DNA of 64,000 bases from Nitrospirillum amazonense (GCF_007828045.1 NZ_VITN01000003.1:408831-472830); one strand, 5' to 3'; counted from the stretch's first letter, positions 1 through 8,528 are shown. A program made the numbers and translations. Notes: generated from the letters alone by a model not told the origin.

Positions 1-1014
1 GGTGTCGGCCAGCGCCCGGGCATGGCCCTGGCTGGATGCCGCGTCGGGGATCAGGCGCAGCCCGTCGCGCAGCCATTGCACCGCCGCCCCGGCCACGAAG
101 ATCGACCCCTCCAACGCGTAGCTGGCGCGGCCGTCCAGGCGGTAGGCCAGGGTGGTCAACAGGCGGTGGTTGGACGGGCGCGGCGTGTCGCCGATGTTCA
201 TCAGGGCGAAACAGCCGGTGCCGTAGGTGCTCTTGATCATGCCGGGGCCCACGCAGGCCTGGCCGATGGCGGCGGCCTGCTGGTCGCCCGCCATGCCCAG
301 CACGGGCACGGGCCGGCCCAGCAGGTCGGCGCTGGCGACGCCGAAGGACCCGGCGTTGTCCAGCACCCGGGGCAGGACCGCCGCCGGGATGCCGAACAGG
401 CGCAACAGCTCCGGATCCCAGTCCAGGGTCTGCAGGTTGAACAGCAGGGTGCGGGCGGCGTTGGTGGCGTCGGTCGCGTGCACCTGGCCGCCGGTCAGGC
501 GCCACAGCAGGAAGCAGTCGATGGTGCCGAAGGCGAGATCCCCCGCCTCGGCCCGCGCCCGGGCGCCGGGGACGGTATCCAGGATCCAGGCCAGCTTGGT
601 GGCGGAGAAATAGGGGTCCAGCAGCAGGCCGGTACGCTGCCTCACCATGGCCTCCGCCCCCTCCCGCCGCAGGGCCTGGCAAAGGCCGGCGGTGCGGCGG
701 TCCTGCCAGACGATGGCGGGGTGCAGGGCTTCCCCCGTCCGGCGGTCCCACACCAGTGTGGTTTCGCGCTGGTTGGTGATGCCTATGGCGGCCACGCGGG
801 TGGCCTCCACCCCGGCCTTGTCCACCGCCCCCCGGCAGACCGCCACCGTGTCGCGCCAGATGTCCTCCGGATCATGCTCCACCTGGCCGTCGGCGGGGCA
901 ATGCTGCGGCAGCTCGCGCTGGGCCGTGGCCAGGGGCCGGCCGGCGGCGTCGAACAGGATGGCGCGGGTGGAGGTGGTACCCTGGTCGATGGCCAGGATC
1001 AGGTCGGCGGGCAT
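1..1014 (-). CDS. glpK: Glycerol kinase, 5' part (gene continues beyond window start)
   Basis: ATP-dependent phosphorylation of glycerol to glycerol-3-phosphate in the cytoplasm. The reverse-strand reading frame opens at 1014 with [20 protein letters not shown], the FGGY-family phosphate-binding start. It continues with the kinase hallmarks [24 protein letters not shown] and [12 protein letters not shown], and then GMAGDQQAA and KSTYGTGCF. About 338 of the usual roughly 500 residues are inside the window; the C-terminal third lies to the left of base 1. No stop or frameshift is visible. The intergenic stretch to its right would hold its promoter. The family call is secure; regulation and the partner genes (glpF, glpD) cannot be seen. 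Confidence 0.95.
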   Translation of the reverse strand, partial: MPADLILAIDQGTTSTRAILFDAAGRPLATAQRELPQHCPADGQVEHDPEDIWRDTVAVCRGAVDKAGVEATRVAAIGITNQRETTLVWDRRTGEALHPAIVWQDRRTAGLCQALRREGAEAMVRQRTGLLLDPYFSATKLAWILDTVPGARARAEAGDLAFGTIDCFLLWRLTGGQVHATDATNAARTLLFNLQTLDWDPELLRLFGIPAAVLPRVLDNAGSFGVASADLLGRPVPVLGMAGDQQAAAIGQACVGPGMIKSTYGTGCFALMNIGDTPRPSNHRLLTTLAYRLDGRASYALEGSIFVAGAAVQWLRDGLRLIPDAASSQGHARALADT

Positions 1015-1291
1015 GGCGGGCCCCTCCCTCAAGGTCTTGTTATCGCGGCGGTCGGCCGCCCGTGCGCGGTACGCCGACGGTGCGTCGCGGGCACCGACCT
1101 GTCAACGGTGGGACCCGGAAAAGCTATCCAGAAGGGGAGCGAAAAGTGCTGCGTAATGGGGTTGACGCCGAACTGTAACAGGCGCACCATCTGTCTTACC
1201 GAAGCACTCAGGAGGCATCAGAAACCAGATTAGCCCACCAGATCAGGTAAATCGTCGAATGCACGCAGTATTCGATGTGTTGCCCGTAACC

Positions 1292-1470
1292 AGGAGGGTG
1301 TGTCAAATCATGACTCCACCGACGCGTACTGTATGAGCTGTGTGACAGCTCCACACATATAGCGGTAGCTAATGCCGGTTTCTGACCGGTGTATCGCTCG
1401 ATGGACTATCTGAGCTTCGCTGAAGCCAACAGAACCCCCGTTGCCCTGACCGGCACGGGGGTTCGCTTTT
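1292..1470 (+). ncRNA. Candidate structured leader or small RNA with mini-ORF
   Basis: An AGGAGG motif (1292-1297) sits 12 bases before an ATG that opens an 8-codon ORF (1310-1336, MTPPTRTV, then stop). Immediately after come three short perfect hairpins: AGCTGT/ACAGCT (1336-1350), CCGGT/ACCGG (1375-1389) and GCTTC/GAAGC (1414-1426). A strong terminator hairpin with a T-run follows (1433-1470). A forward-strand transcript therefore appears to end here without a normal gene. It could be a trans-acting sRNA or an attenuator-type leader of the metallopeptidase gene at 1660. I recognise no Rfam family. The 5' end is a guess. Confidence 0.3.
1433..1470 (+). terminator. Rho-independent terminator of unknown transcript
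   Basis: AACCCCCGT (1433-1441) pairs with ACGGGGGTT (1455-1463) across a 13-base loop, followed by CGCTTTT. The T-run points to forward-strand termination. No recognisable coding gene precedes it on this strand. Confidence 0.6.
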
Positions 1471-1659
1471 ATGGGGCCGGCCCCGGGCGCGCCGACGACC
1501 CCTTCAATCCCCCCAGTCGCGTCGCGGCGGTCATCCGCCCAACCCCATTCACGCCAGCGGCGACGCATATGGGGGTGCGCGCCGTGCCGGGACCCCGTAT
1601 ATAGAGGTGAGGGCGGGTCCTTGGTGTGGCCGCCGAAGGATGTCGAGGGGCCGGGACCA

Positions 1660-2454
1660 ATGGGGTTGATGGGCCTGTTGCGCGGCATGGGGCTGACGGC
1701 CCCGAAAAAGCCCGCGCCGAGAACCAGGACGAAGGCGCGGGTGGCGCCGACCACCGTATCGCAATTGCGCGTCGCCGGCATCGACCAGCCGGTTGAGGTG
1801 CGGCGCAGCCCGCGCGCCCGCCGCCTGTCGTTGAAGGTCGATGGCGCCACCGACACCGTGCGCGTGACCGTGCCGCCCCGCGTGGGCGACGCCGAGGTCG
1901 CGGGCTTCGTCGGCCGCCACCTAGATTGGGTGAACGCCCGCCTGGCCGCCCTGCCGCCGCGCCAACCCTTTGTCGATGGCATGGCCGTGCCCCTGCTGGG
2001 CCGGTCCGCCATCATTCACCACGACCCCGGCCGCCGGGGCGGCGCCCGCCTGGTCGAGGGGCTGGCCGGCCTGGAGCTGCGCGTGGGCGGGGAGGCGGAA
2101 TTCCTGAACCGCCGCGTCACCGATTTCCTGAAGGCGGAGGCGCGGCGCCACCTGTCGGCCCTGACGGCGGAAACGGCGGCCCGCGCCGGCCTGCGCGCCA
2201 GCGGCGTTTCCGTGCGCGACACCCGCAGCCGCTGGGGCAGCTGCTCCGCCACCGGCCGCATCAGCTATTCCTGGCGCCTGATCTTGGCCCCGCCGCAGAT
2301 CGTCGCGTACGTCGTGGCGCACGAGGTGGCGCACCTGAAGGAGATGAACCACGGTCCCAACTTCTGGGCCCTGTGCGCAGTGCTGGCCGGCGACGTGGAC
2401 AAGCCCCGCGCGTGGTTGAAAGCGCACGGGGGCCGGCTTCACCGCTATGGGTGA
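1660..2454 (+). CDS. YgjP-like (DUF45) M48-type metallopeptidase
   Basis: Putative zinc-dependent metallopeptidase of the YgjP/SprT-like family; the substrate is unknown. The C-terminal part contains HEVAHLKEMNH, an HExxH zinc site with the extra histidine typical of this family, at about residues 221-231 of 264. It is preceded by the conserved RSRWGSCS and ISYSWRLILAP blocks. I chose the ATG at 1660 because GAGGGG lies about 8 bases upstream and the frame before it is low-complexity; the open frame itself extends back to 1471. The neighbours give no functional hint, since glpK is divergent and a lipoprotein gene converges from the right. Family assignment is firm, biological role unknown. 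Confidence 0.85.
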   Translation: MGLMGLLRGMGLTAPKKPAPRTRTKARVAPTTVSQLRVAGIDQPVEVRRSPRARRLSLKVDGATDTVRVTVPPRVGDAEVAGFVGRHLDWVNARLAALPPRQPFVDGMAVPLLGRSAIIHHDPGRRGGARLVEGLAGLELRVGGEAEFLNRRVTDFLKAEARRHLSALTAETAARAGLRASGVSVRDTRSRWGSCSATGRISYSWRLILAPPQIVAYVVAHEVAHLKEMNHGPNFWALCAVLAGDVDKPRAWLKAHGGRLHRYG

Positions 2455-2491
2455 TTTATTGTCTTATGAGTGTTCAAAAAATAGAGGGCTA

Positions 2492-3346
2492 TTATTTAGA
2501 TTTAGCTGCGGCTTGTATGATGGCGCTGCCGGAAAGTTTGCATTTGGTCGATCTTTCTAACCCATCGCCCGCCGTCTGTGAATTTCCGCTCGTCTCTCCG
2601 GTGCCTTGACCGGCCAGCGCTTTTATGACAGCTGAACTGCCGCCATCCGCCGATGCGATTCTCGCATTTTGTGTCTGCTGTTGGCAGTCAACAGTCTGCG
2701 CTGCGCTATCATTTAGCATTTGTACTACTGCGTGCGTCCATGTTCCTGCTTGTGTGTAGATTAGCAAATCATTCGCCGCCTGCCACATGTTGGTATATTT
2801 ATCGACTCTTGCAAGAAATACTGCTTCTTGATTTGCTCTGTCCTTGATCATCTGGGCTATTATAAGGTGGATTGATTTTGAGTATAAGATGTCGCTGTTG
2901 ACTTTTGCCTGAGTACCGGTGAGTCCCGCCATGATTGCGCTTAATATTTGGGATGTCGTTCCTCCAGTCAACGCACCAGCGGAGCCCAAACCAATATTGG
3001 CAACGTCGACTAATGTGTTTCCATCATTAAAGGCCGTCATCAAGCTGTCGGCGTAGTGTTGGAACCTTACATCAATTAGCTGTTTTAATGCCCAGGCGCA
3101 CGCTTGGATGGCTGGATTATCGGCTGATGATTGAATGCTTGTGGCGCATGCGGCAGGCAGATAACCAGAGTCTTCAACCATCTGAGAGCTTTTCGTCCCA
3201 GTTGTGTTGGATTGAAAGAGCCAGACGCTATCGTCAATAACCGGACCGCCATTTGAAAGATTAGAAAAGAGGCTGGTCGTCCCGCAACCGCTCACTAAGG
3301 CCAAGGCACCCGCTGCCGCAAGCCCAATCATGAATTGCACCCGCAT
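2492..3346 (-). CDS. Predicted lipoprotein of unknown function in AT-rich DNA
   Basis: A 284-residue protein starting MRVQFMIGLAAAG with a lipoprotein signal peptide. The lipobox LVSGC puts the lipidated Cys at about residue 21, so it is probably anchored in the inner or outer membrane. The mature part has several cysteines (AACATS, AIQACAW, VDCQQQ, STKCKL), a Gly-rich stretch and otherwise helical sequence. I recognise no family. A strong GGAGG lies 6 bases before the ATG, which fixes the start. Base composition is clearly lower in GC than flanking genes from about 2455 to 3500, which suggests recent acquisition. It stands alone between two genes of different function. Confidence 0.7.
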   Translation of the reverse strand: MRVQFMIGLAAAGALALVSGCGTTSLFSNLSNGGPVIDDSVWLFQSNTTGTKSSQMVEDSGYLPAACATSIQSSADNPAIQACAWALKQLIDVRFQHYADSLMTAFNDGNTLVDVANIGLGSAGALTGGTTSQILSAIMAGLTGTQAKVNSDILYSKSIHLIIAQMIKDRANQEAVFLARVDKYTNMWQAANDLLIYTQAGTWTHAVVQMLNDSAAQTVDCQQQTQNARIASADGGSSAVIKALAGQGTGETSGNSQTAGDGLERSTKCKLSGSAIIQAAAKSK

Positions 3347-3503
3347 TTAGGACCTCCAGTGATGCTGGATATCCTAATACGTGTATTCCAATTTGCGGTG
3401 CGGCGCCATCAAAATACACCCATAGGTTTTGATTGTGGGGCACTTTCTCTTTATTGCGCCGCAGGAATTAGAAAATTTCTTGGTCGCCCTGCTGTCGCTA
3501 TTG

Positions 3504-3539
3504 AACCCATGGCATGAGGAGGACCTCATGCCATGGGTT
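3504..3539 (-). terminator. Terminator-like perfect palindrome after pgk
   Basis: A 15-base perfect stem (3504-3518 with 3525-3539, arms AACCCATGGCATGAG and its complement) with a 6-base loop lies 17 bases past the pgk stop codon. No long T-run follows, so it may terminate with help or protect the mRNA 3' end. The GGCATGAG/CTCATGCC core resembles the head palindrome of the dispersed repeat described elsewhere in this window. Confidence 0.5.
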
Positions 3540-3556
3540 GCGTTTCTTCTGAAGCC

Positions 3557-4753
3557 TTAAGCCGCCGCTTCCAGCGCCTTCACGCCGGGCAGTTCCTTGC
3601 CTTCCAGCCATTCCAGGAAGGCGCCGCCGGCGGTGGAGATGTAGCTGAACGCGTCGGCCACGCCGGCATGCTCCAGGGCCGCGACGGTGTCGCCGCCGCC
3701 GGCCACGGACAGGACGGTGCCGGCCTTGGTCAGGTCGGCCACGATCTTGGCCACGGCGTTGGTGGCGGCGTCGAAGGGCTCGATCTCGAAGGCGCCCATG
3801 GGGCCGTTCCACACCACCGTCTTGGCGGTGGCCAGCTTCTCGCCGTAATAGGTGACCGTGGCGGGGCCGGCGTCCAGGATCATCTCATCGGCGGCGATGT
3901 CGCCGGGGGCGGCGATGCGCGAGGGGGCGTGGGCCTTGAACTGCCTGGCCACCGCGCCGTCCTTGGGCAGCAGGATCTGGCAGCCGCCGGCCTCGGCCTT
4001 GGCCAGGATGGCGCGGGCCTGGTCGGCCATGTCCTTCTCCGCCAGCGAGGCGCCGACGTCCACGCCCTGGGCGTAGAGGAAGGTGTTGGCCATGCCGCCG
4101 CCCAGCGCCAGGATGTCGACCTTGCCCACCAGGTTCAGCAGCAGGTCCAGCTTGGTGCTGATCTTGGCGCCGCCGACCACGGCGGCCACCGGCCGCTGCG
4201 GCTGGCCCAGGGCCTTGGACAGGGCCACCAGCTCGGCCTGCATCAGGCGGCCGGCGGCCGCCGGCAGCAGGCGGGCCAGGGCCTCGGTCGAGGCATGGGC
4301 GCGGTGGGCGGCGGAGAAGGCGTCGTTGACGTAGATGTCGCCCAGCTTGGCCAGCTCGGCGGCGAAGGCGGGATCGTTCTTCTCCTCACCGGCGTGGAAG
4401 CGCAGGTTTTCCAGCACCAGCACCTGGCCCTTTTCCAGGGCGCGGATGGCGTCCTGCGCCGGCTTGCCGATGCAGTCGCCGGCGAAGGCCACCGGGGCGC
4501 CCAGGGCATCCGACAGGGTCGGCACCACCTGGCGCAGGGAATTCTTCTCGTCCGGGCCGTTCTTGGGCCGGCCGAAGTGCGACAGGACGACGACCTTGGC
4601 GCCCTTGGACGCCAGTTCCTTCAAGGTGGGGACCAGACGGACCAGGCGGGTGGCGTCCGTGACCTGGCCATCCTGCACGGGGACGTTGAGGTCGGCGCGG
4701 ACCAGCACGGTGCGGCTGGCGGGGGCGATATCGTCTAGGGTCTTGAAAGTCAT
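3557..4753 (-). CDS. pgk: Phosphoglycerate kinase
   Basis: Cytoplasmic enzyme of glycolysis and gluconeogenesis: 1,3-bisphosphoglycerate + ADP to 3-phosphoglycerate + ATP. The 398-residue length is normal. Diagnostic blocks are [81 protein letters not shown] and the C-terminal [11 protein letters not shown] nucleotide-binding segment. The gene stands alone in this window, with no gap or fba next to it. It is transcribed leftward from the intergenic region that carries a composite repeat and ends at a palindrome. Composition matches the genome. Confidence 0.98.
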   Translation of the reverse strand: MTFKTLDDIAPASRTVLVRADLNVPVQDGQVTDATRLVRLVPTLKELASKGAKVVVLSHFGRPKNGPDEKNSLRQVVPTLSDALGAPVAFAGDCIGKPAQDAIRALEKGQVLVLENLRFHAGEEKNDPAFAAELAKLGDIYVNDAFSAAHRAHASTEALARLLPAAAGRLMQAELVALSKALGQPQRPVAAVVGGAKISTKLDLLLNLVGKVDILALGGGMANTFLYAQGVDVGASLAEKDMADQARAILAKAEAGGCQILLPKDGAVARQFKAHAPSRIAAPGDIAADEMILDAGPATVTYYGEKLATAKTVVWNGPMGAFEIEPFDAATNAVAKIVADLTKAGTVLSVAGGGDTVAALEHAGVADAFSYISTAGGAFLEWLEGKELPGVKALEAAA

Positions 4754-5076
4754 GGCGTCGGTTCCCGGCCCGTATCAAGGTGGAATGGCGTGAGACGGGG
4801 CCAAGGAAGCATAGGCGGGACCCTGTTGCAACCGCACAGGCCGCCCGTTACACCCCTCTGGCCGAAAGACGGAGCCCGCGTTACCTCATCAGGGCTCAAG
4901 TGTCAGCGGCACGAGATTACAACTCATGCCGCTGTAGGCCGCGACTGCGGCCGCCGGAAATTTCCGGGGAGCGTCAGCGGACTGGAAATTGAGGAAGCCA
5001 AGCCAGCGGATGCTGGCGCCCGGCGACTGAGGGGGCATTTGATCATGACCGATCAAATGCCACGTACTGAAACGGC
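4754..5076. other. Divergent intergenic region carrying a composite repeat
   Basis: A 323-base gap between pgk (leftward) and a membrane protein gene (rightward). The right half is filled by a composite palindromic repeat (4904-5061). The left half (4754-4903) should contain the pgk promoter; no clear -35/-10 pair was recognised. Confidence 0.5.
4904..5061 (+). repeat. Dispersed composite palindromic repeat, copy A
   Basis: Modules in order: head palindrome CGGCACGAG...CTCATGCCG; GTAGGCCGCGACTGCGGCCGCCGG; GAGGAAGCCAAG; GCGGATGCTGGCGCCCGGCG; GAGGG; and a tail palindrome GGCATTTGATC-6 bases-GATCAAATGCC (5034-5061, 11-base perfect stem). The same modules recur, in the same order, in copies B (inverted), C (inverted), D and F, and the head alone in E. 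The middle of this copy is diverged (AAATTTCC region). Confidence 0.75.
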
Positions 5077-5676
5077 ATGGGGAAGCGCCGCGTGATCTAT
5101 TACATCCTGTTCCTGATCGTCCTGGCCCTGGTGACCCTGGTGCTGGCGCGGCGCGGCGTGCTGGAGGGCCGGGTGCTGGCCGCCGGCCTGCTGGTCCTGC
5201 CCGGCGTGACGGCCATGGAGGATTGGGCCGCCCGTGACATGGGCGTCCTGGGCCTGTCCGGCGGCCATGTCGGCCCCGTGACCCTGCTGCTGATCCTGGG
5301 GGCCTGCGTGGAGGAGGCGGGGCGCTACCTGCTGCTGTCGCTCAGCAACCGCGACACCCGGGCGGCGGTCAGCGCCGGCTACGCCTGGGCGGCGTGGGAG
5401 CTGGGCGTCGCCGTCTGGGCGCTGGCGCGTGGCATGCTGCCGCTGTGCGCCGCCGGCAATGTCCACTGTCTCAGCCTGGGCTTCCCGCCGCTGCTGGCCC
5501 TGGGCACGGTGCTGGTGGCACGCTCGGTTCCCAGCCTGCTGCACGTGGCGCTGTCCTTCGGCCAGCTGTGGGCGGTGCGGGCCACATATCCGGCGGCGCG
5601 CACGCTGTGGTTCGTGCTGACGGTGGTGGTGCACCTGGCCATCAACCTGGCCATCGTGCGCCACGGCCACCTGTGA
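5077..5676 (+). CDS. Putative intramembrane protease-like membrane protein (CPBP/YhfC/PrsW type)
   Basis: A 199-residue integral membrane protein with roughly six hydrophobic segments. It carries features of glutamic intramembrane proteases: VEEAGRYLLL (EExxR, about residues 76-85), GYAWAAWELG, a histidine in HVALSF, and HLAIN (HxxxN) near the C-terminus. These resemble CPBP/YhfC/PrsW superfamily motifs, but the match is by eye and catalytic activity is not established. The ATG at 5077 follows the tail palindrome of the repeat by 15 bases with no clear ribosome site. A GTG at 5092 has a better-placed GGGGAAG and may be the true start. No functional partner is evident. Confidence 0.5.
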   Translation: MGKRRVIYYILFLIVLALVTLVLARRGVLEGRVLAAGLLVLPGVTAMEDWAARDMGVLGLSGGHVGPVTLLLILGACVEEAGRYLLLSLSNRDTRAAVSAGYAWAAWELGVAVWALARGMLPLCAAGNVHCLSLGFPPLLALGTVLVARSVPSLLHVALSFGQLWAVRATYPAARTLWFVLTVVVHLAINLAIVRHGHL

Positions 5677-5791
5677 GCGCTCAAAGTTTAACCATTCACC
5701 ATATTGTCGCCGTGCGGGGCGTCCTATAGCGTTGGGGGACAAGGGCGCGCCCCAGCGGCCGCCGCCCCTGGCAATGCCGGACCCCGCCTAG

Positions 5792-7480
5792 ATGCCCGAA
5801 TCCCCGTCGACGTCACCCGTTCCCCCCGCCCATCCGGCGGAGGGTGCGCCCGTTTCCGTGCCCGCGGCCGCCCCGCAGGAGATCGAGCTGAAGCTGGCGG
5901 TCGATCCCCGGCATCTCGGCCGGCTGAAGACGGCGCCGGTTCTGGCCGGCCCGCGCGCCGTCACCAAGACGCTGCGCAACACCTATTTCGACACGCCGGG
6001 GGGCGATCTCGCCGCCCGGGGCATCAGCCTGCGCCTGCGCCATTCGGGGCCCCAGGGCGCGGGAAAGGTGGTGCAGACGCTGAAGGGCCCATCAGCCGGC
6101 GGGGGCATGGCCCTGGCCCGGTCGGAATGGGAAATCCCGGCGCCTGACGGGCATCTGGTGCCCCAGGCCTTCACCGACGCCGCCGCCCAGGCCCTGCTGG
6201 ACGGTGTGGACTTGCGCCGCCTGGGCCCCGTCTTCAGCAACGAGGTCAAGCGCTGGACCCGCACCCTGCCCCTGGCCGCCGGCCTGGCGGTGGACGTGGC
6301 GGTGGACCAGGGCGTCACCCGCGCGGCCGATGGCCGGGAAGAGCCGATCGCGGAGCTGGAGCTGGAATTGGCCGCCGGCCAGGACCGCCGCGTGCTCTAT
6401 GATTTGGCGCTGGCCCTGCACCGGGCCGTGCCCCTGCGCCTGGAACTGCGCACGAAGGCGGAGCGCGGCTACGCCCTGGCACAGGGGGAGGCGGCGGCGC
6501 CCAAGGCGGTGAAGGCCGGCCCCCTGAACTTCCATCCCGACGACACGGTCGAGGCGGCGCTGGCCGGGGTCGCCCGCGCCTGCCTGCACCACATGGCGGC
6601 GAACGAGGGCGCGGTGCTGGCCGGCGACCCGTCGGGTGTGCACCAGATGCGGGTGGCGGTGCGGCGCCTGCGCTCCGCCCTCACCCTGTTCAAGGCCATC
6701 CTGCCCGAGGCCCAGGCCGCCACCCTGAAGGTGGCGCTGAAGGGCCTGGCCGACGCCGTGGGTCCCGCCCGTTCCTGGGACGTGTTCCTGGATGAACTGT
6801 TGGCGCCGGTGACCACGGCGATGCCGGAGCAGGAAAGCCTGCGGGCGCTGGCCGTGGCGGCGCAGGGTGCGCGGGGCCGGGGCCATACCGCGGCGCGGGC
6901 CGCCGTGTCGGGCCCGGGCTATACCGAGCTGCTGTTGACCCTGGGCCGCTGGGTGGATGGGCGCTGCTGGCGCGACGATGCCCCGGCCGACCGCCTGGCC
7001 TGGCTGGGCCAGCCGCTGCTGCCCTTCGCCGACGCCGTGCTGACCCGCCAGCGCCACCGTGCCGCGAAGCGCAGCCGTCATTTCGCCCGGCTGGACGCGC
7101 CCGCCCGCCATGGCCTGCGCATCGCCATGAAGAAGCTGCGCTACGCCGTGGACTTCTTCCGCGAGCTGTACCCGCAGAAGGCCGTGCGCAAGTATCTGGA
7201 GCGGCTGTCCGGCCTGCAGGACGGGCTGGGCCATCTGAACGACGTCGCCACCATGGACGCGCTGATCCGCGAGCTGCGGGCCGACCTGGCCGCCGCTAAG
7301 GACGTGAGCCCCACCGGTGGGGATATGGCCGGCTGGGACATGGGCGCCGGCCTGGTGCTGGGCTGGCACGCCGCCCACATGGCCGTGGGGGAGGAGGCGC
7401 TCTGCCGCGCGGTGGACGACTTCCTGGACGCCGACCCCTTCTGGACGCCGGTGGACCACTGGCCGCACCCGCCCTCCTGA
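5792..7480 (+). CDS. CYTH-CHAD domain protein (inorganic triphosphatase-like)
   Basis: A 562-residue two-domain protein. The N-terminal CYTH domain (about residues 30-235) starts with the EIELKLAV signature (ExExK) and contains RNTYFDTPGG, SLRLRHSG and ELELELAAG, with charged residues that line the triphosphate tunnel. The C-terminal CHAD domain (about 255-545) has the family histidines and basic motifs: VHQMRVAVRRLRSAL, RSWDVFLDEL, HGLRIAMKKLRYAVDFF and LQDGLGHLNDV. CYTH proteins such as YgiF hydrolyse inorganic triphosphate, and CHAD domains bind polyphosphate. A polyphosphate-related role is therefore expected but not shown. The ParA-like gene follows after 37 bases on the same strand and may be co-transcribed. 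Confidence 0.92.
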   Translation: MPESPSTSPVPPAHPAEGAPVSVPAAAPQEIELKLAVDPRHLGRLKTAPVLAGPRAVTKTLRNTYFDTPGGDLAARGISLRLRHSGPQGAGKVVQTLKGPSAGGGMALARSEWEIPAPDGHLVPQAFTDAAAQALLDGVDLRRLGPVFSNEVKRWTRTLPLAAGLAVDVAVDQGVTRAADGREEPIAELELELAAGQDRRVLYDLALALHRAVPLRLELRTKAERGYALAQGEAAAPKAVKAGPLNFHPDDTVEAALAGVARACLHHMAANEGAVLAGDPSGVHQMRVAVRRLRSALTLFKAILPEAQAATLKVALKGLADAVGPARSWDVFLDELLAPVTTAMPEQESLRALAVAAQGARGRGHTAARAAVSGPGYTELLLTLGRWVDGRCWRDDAPADRLAWLGQPLLPFADAVLTRQRHRAAKRSRHFARLDAPARHGLRIAMKKLRYAVDFFRELYPQKAVRKYLERLSGLQDGLGHLNDVATMDALIRELRADLAAAKDVSPTGGDMAGWDMGAGLVLGWHAAHMAVGEEALCRAVDDFLDADPFWTPVDHWPHPPS

Positions 7481-7517
7481 CCCTCCTTATCGCTGTATCT
7501 CAAGGAACTGGCACCCC

Positions 7518-8144
7518 ATGCTTTCCATTCTCGTGGCCAACATCAAGGGCGGCGTCGGCAAGACCACGGTCGCCACCCACCTGGCCGCCGCCTTCGCCGC
7601 CACCGGCCGTCAGACCGTCCTGGCCGACGTTGACCGGCAGAAATCGTCCCTGGGCTGGCTGGCCCGCCGGCCGGTGACCGCCCCAGTCATCGCAGCATTG
7701 GACTGGACCAAGGAGATCGACAGCGTGCCCAAGGGGGCGGAGGTGCTGGTCATCGACGCGCCCGCCGCCCTGAAGCCCAAGGAGGTGGAGCAGCTGGTGG
7801 CCGAGGCCGACGTGATCGTGCTGCCCCTGCTGCCCGGCGCGTTCGACGAGCAGGCGACGGAACGCTTTCTGAAGAAGCTGGACGAGCTGAAGCCCATCCG
7901 TAAAAGCCGCAAGGCCGTGGCGGTGGTGGGCAACCGCGTGCGCGCCCGCACCCGCGCCGCCGACCGGCTGGACACTTTCCTGGGCACGGTGGGCCACCGC
8001 GTGGTGACCCGCCTGCGCGACAGCCAGGCCTACCCCGACGCGGCCGCCGCCGGCCTCAGCCTGTTCGACCAGAAGGCCAAGCGCCTGGCCGACCTGCGCC
8101 AGGACTGGGCCCCCTTGATCGCGTTCATCGAGGATCCGAGCTAA
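7518..8144 (+). CDS. ParA/MinD-family ATPase
   Basis: A 208-residue P-loop ATPase of the ParA/MinD group. It begins MLSILVANIKGGVGKTTVA with the deviant Walker A box (KGGVGKTT, residues about 10-17), followed by VLADVDRQKSSLGWL and the Walker B-like VLVIDAPA. No ParB or parS site is next to it, so it is an orphan; positioning of a cell component or a regulatory role is possible. I chose the ATG at 7518 because the protein begins directly with the P-loop strand and CAAGGAA lies upstream; the longer frame starting at 7317 overlaps the CHAD gene. The C-terminus lacks any membrane-targeting helix that I can see. Confidence 0.85.
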   Translation: MLSILVANIKGGVGKTTVATHLAAAFAATGRQTVLADVDRQKSSLGWLARRPVTAPVIAALDWTKEIDSVPKGAEVLVIDAPAALKPKEVEQLVAEADVIVLPLLPGAFDEQATERFLKKLDELKPIRKSRKAVAVVGNRVRARTRAADRLDTFLGTVGHRVVTRLRDSQAYPDAAAAGLSLFDQKAKRLADLRQDWAPLIAFIEDPS

Positions 8145-8149
8145 GGGGC

Positions 8150-8166
8150 GGGGGCGTCACGCCCCC
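8150..8166. terminator. Short hairpin at a convergent gene junction
   Basis: GGGGGCG (8150-8156) pairs with CGCCCCC (8160-8166). The 3-base loop TCA is itself the stop codon of the leftward gene. It lies 5 bases past the ParA-like stop. There is no T-run on either side, so function as a terminator is tentative. Confidence 0.3.
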
Positions 8167-8528
8167 ACTGGCAGGCCCGTGCCGCCGTCCAGCTTGGTGA
8201 TCCGCCACCGATCCAGATCATCCCAGTCGAACTGGATGTCGTATTGAGCGCCGGCGTCCACCGTCAGTAGGAAGACACCCGTTTCCCTCTCCAGGGCGCG
8301 GAGCAATGCAGCCGCCATTTCGTTCATCGTGGCGTAAAGTGCGCTGGCCCTCACCGCGCCGATGAGCAGGACATCCGAAGCGGTGGTATAGGAGGCGTTG
8401 GCACCATGCCGGCCCTCCTCCGCCCGAAACCGGTAATAGCCTTTGATCCAGCCGGGGCTGTGGCTGTTCAGGAAGGCGATGAATTCCCGCGCGAGGTCGA
8501 TGACCAGCGCCGATGCCGCGTCGTTCAT
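8157..8528 (-). CDS. Small protein, candidate immunity protein (last gene of toxin locus)
   Basis: A 123-residue soluble, acidic protein with no signal peptide. The C-terminal half has alternating hydrophobic strands and a WDDLDRW motif, and the sequence includes WIKGYYRF. The layout is reminiscent of small immunity proteins such as the YezG type, but I cannot assign a family. Its start overlaps the preceding gene by 4 bases (ATGA), showing translational coupling in the toxin-immunity array at 8157-11273. GC is a little below the chromosome average. Immunity function is inferred from position only. Confidence 0.6.
   Translation of the reverse strand: MNDAASALVIDLAREFIAFLNSHSPGWIKGYYRFRAEEGRHGANASYTTASDVLLIGAVRASALYATMNEMAAALLRALERETGVFLLTVDAGAQYDIQFDWDDLDRWRITKLDGGTGLPVGA

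Larger units (their letters stand above)
1015..1659. other. 645-base intergenic region between glpK and the metallopeptidase gene
   Basis: No convincing gene lies here. The left part (1015-1290) should contain the glpK promoter, but I see no clear sigma-70 boxes. The right part (1292-1470) holds a good Shine-Dalgarno sequence with an 8-codon ORF, then three small hairpins and a rho-independent terminator; these are listed separately. Between 1471 and 1659 an open frame runs into the metallopeptidase gene, but it lacks a good start signal and its low-complexity Arg/Pro composition looks non-coding. Confidence 0.6.

Noticed and set aside
5034..5061. FNR/FixK box in the tail palindrome GGCATTTGATC...GATCAAATGCC
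   Set aside because: The TTGAT and ATCAA half-sites are 8 bases apart instead of 4, and the sequence is part of the dispersed repeat.
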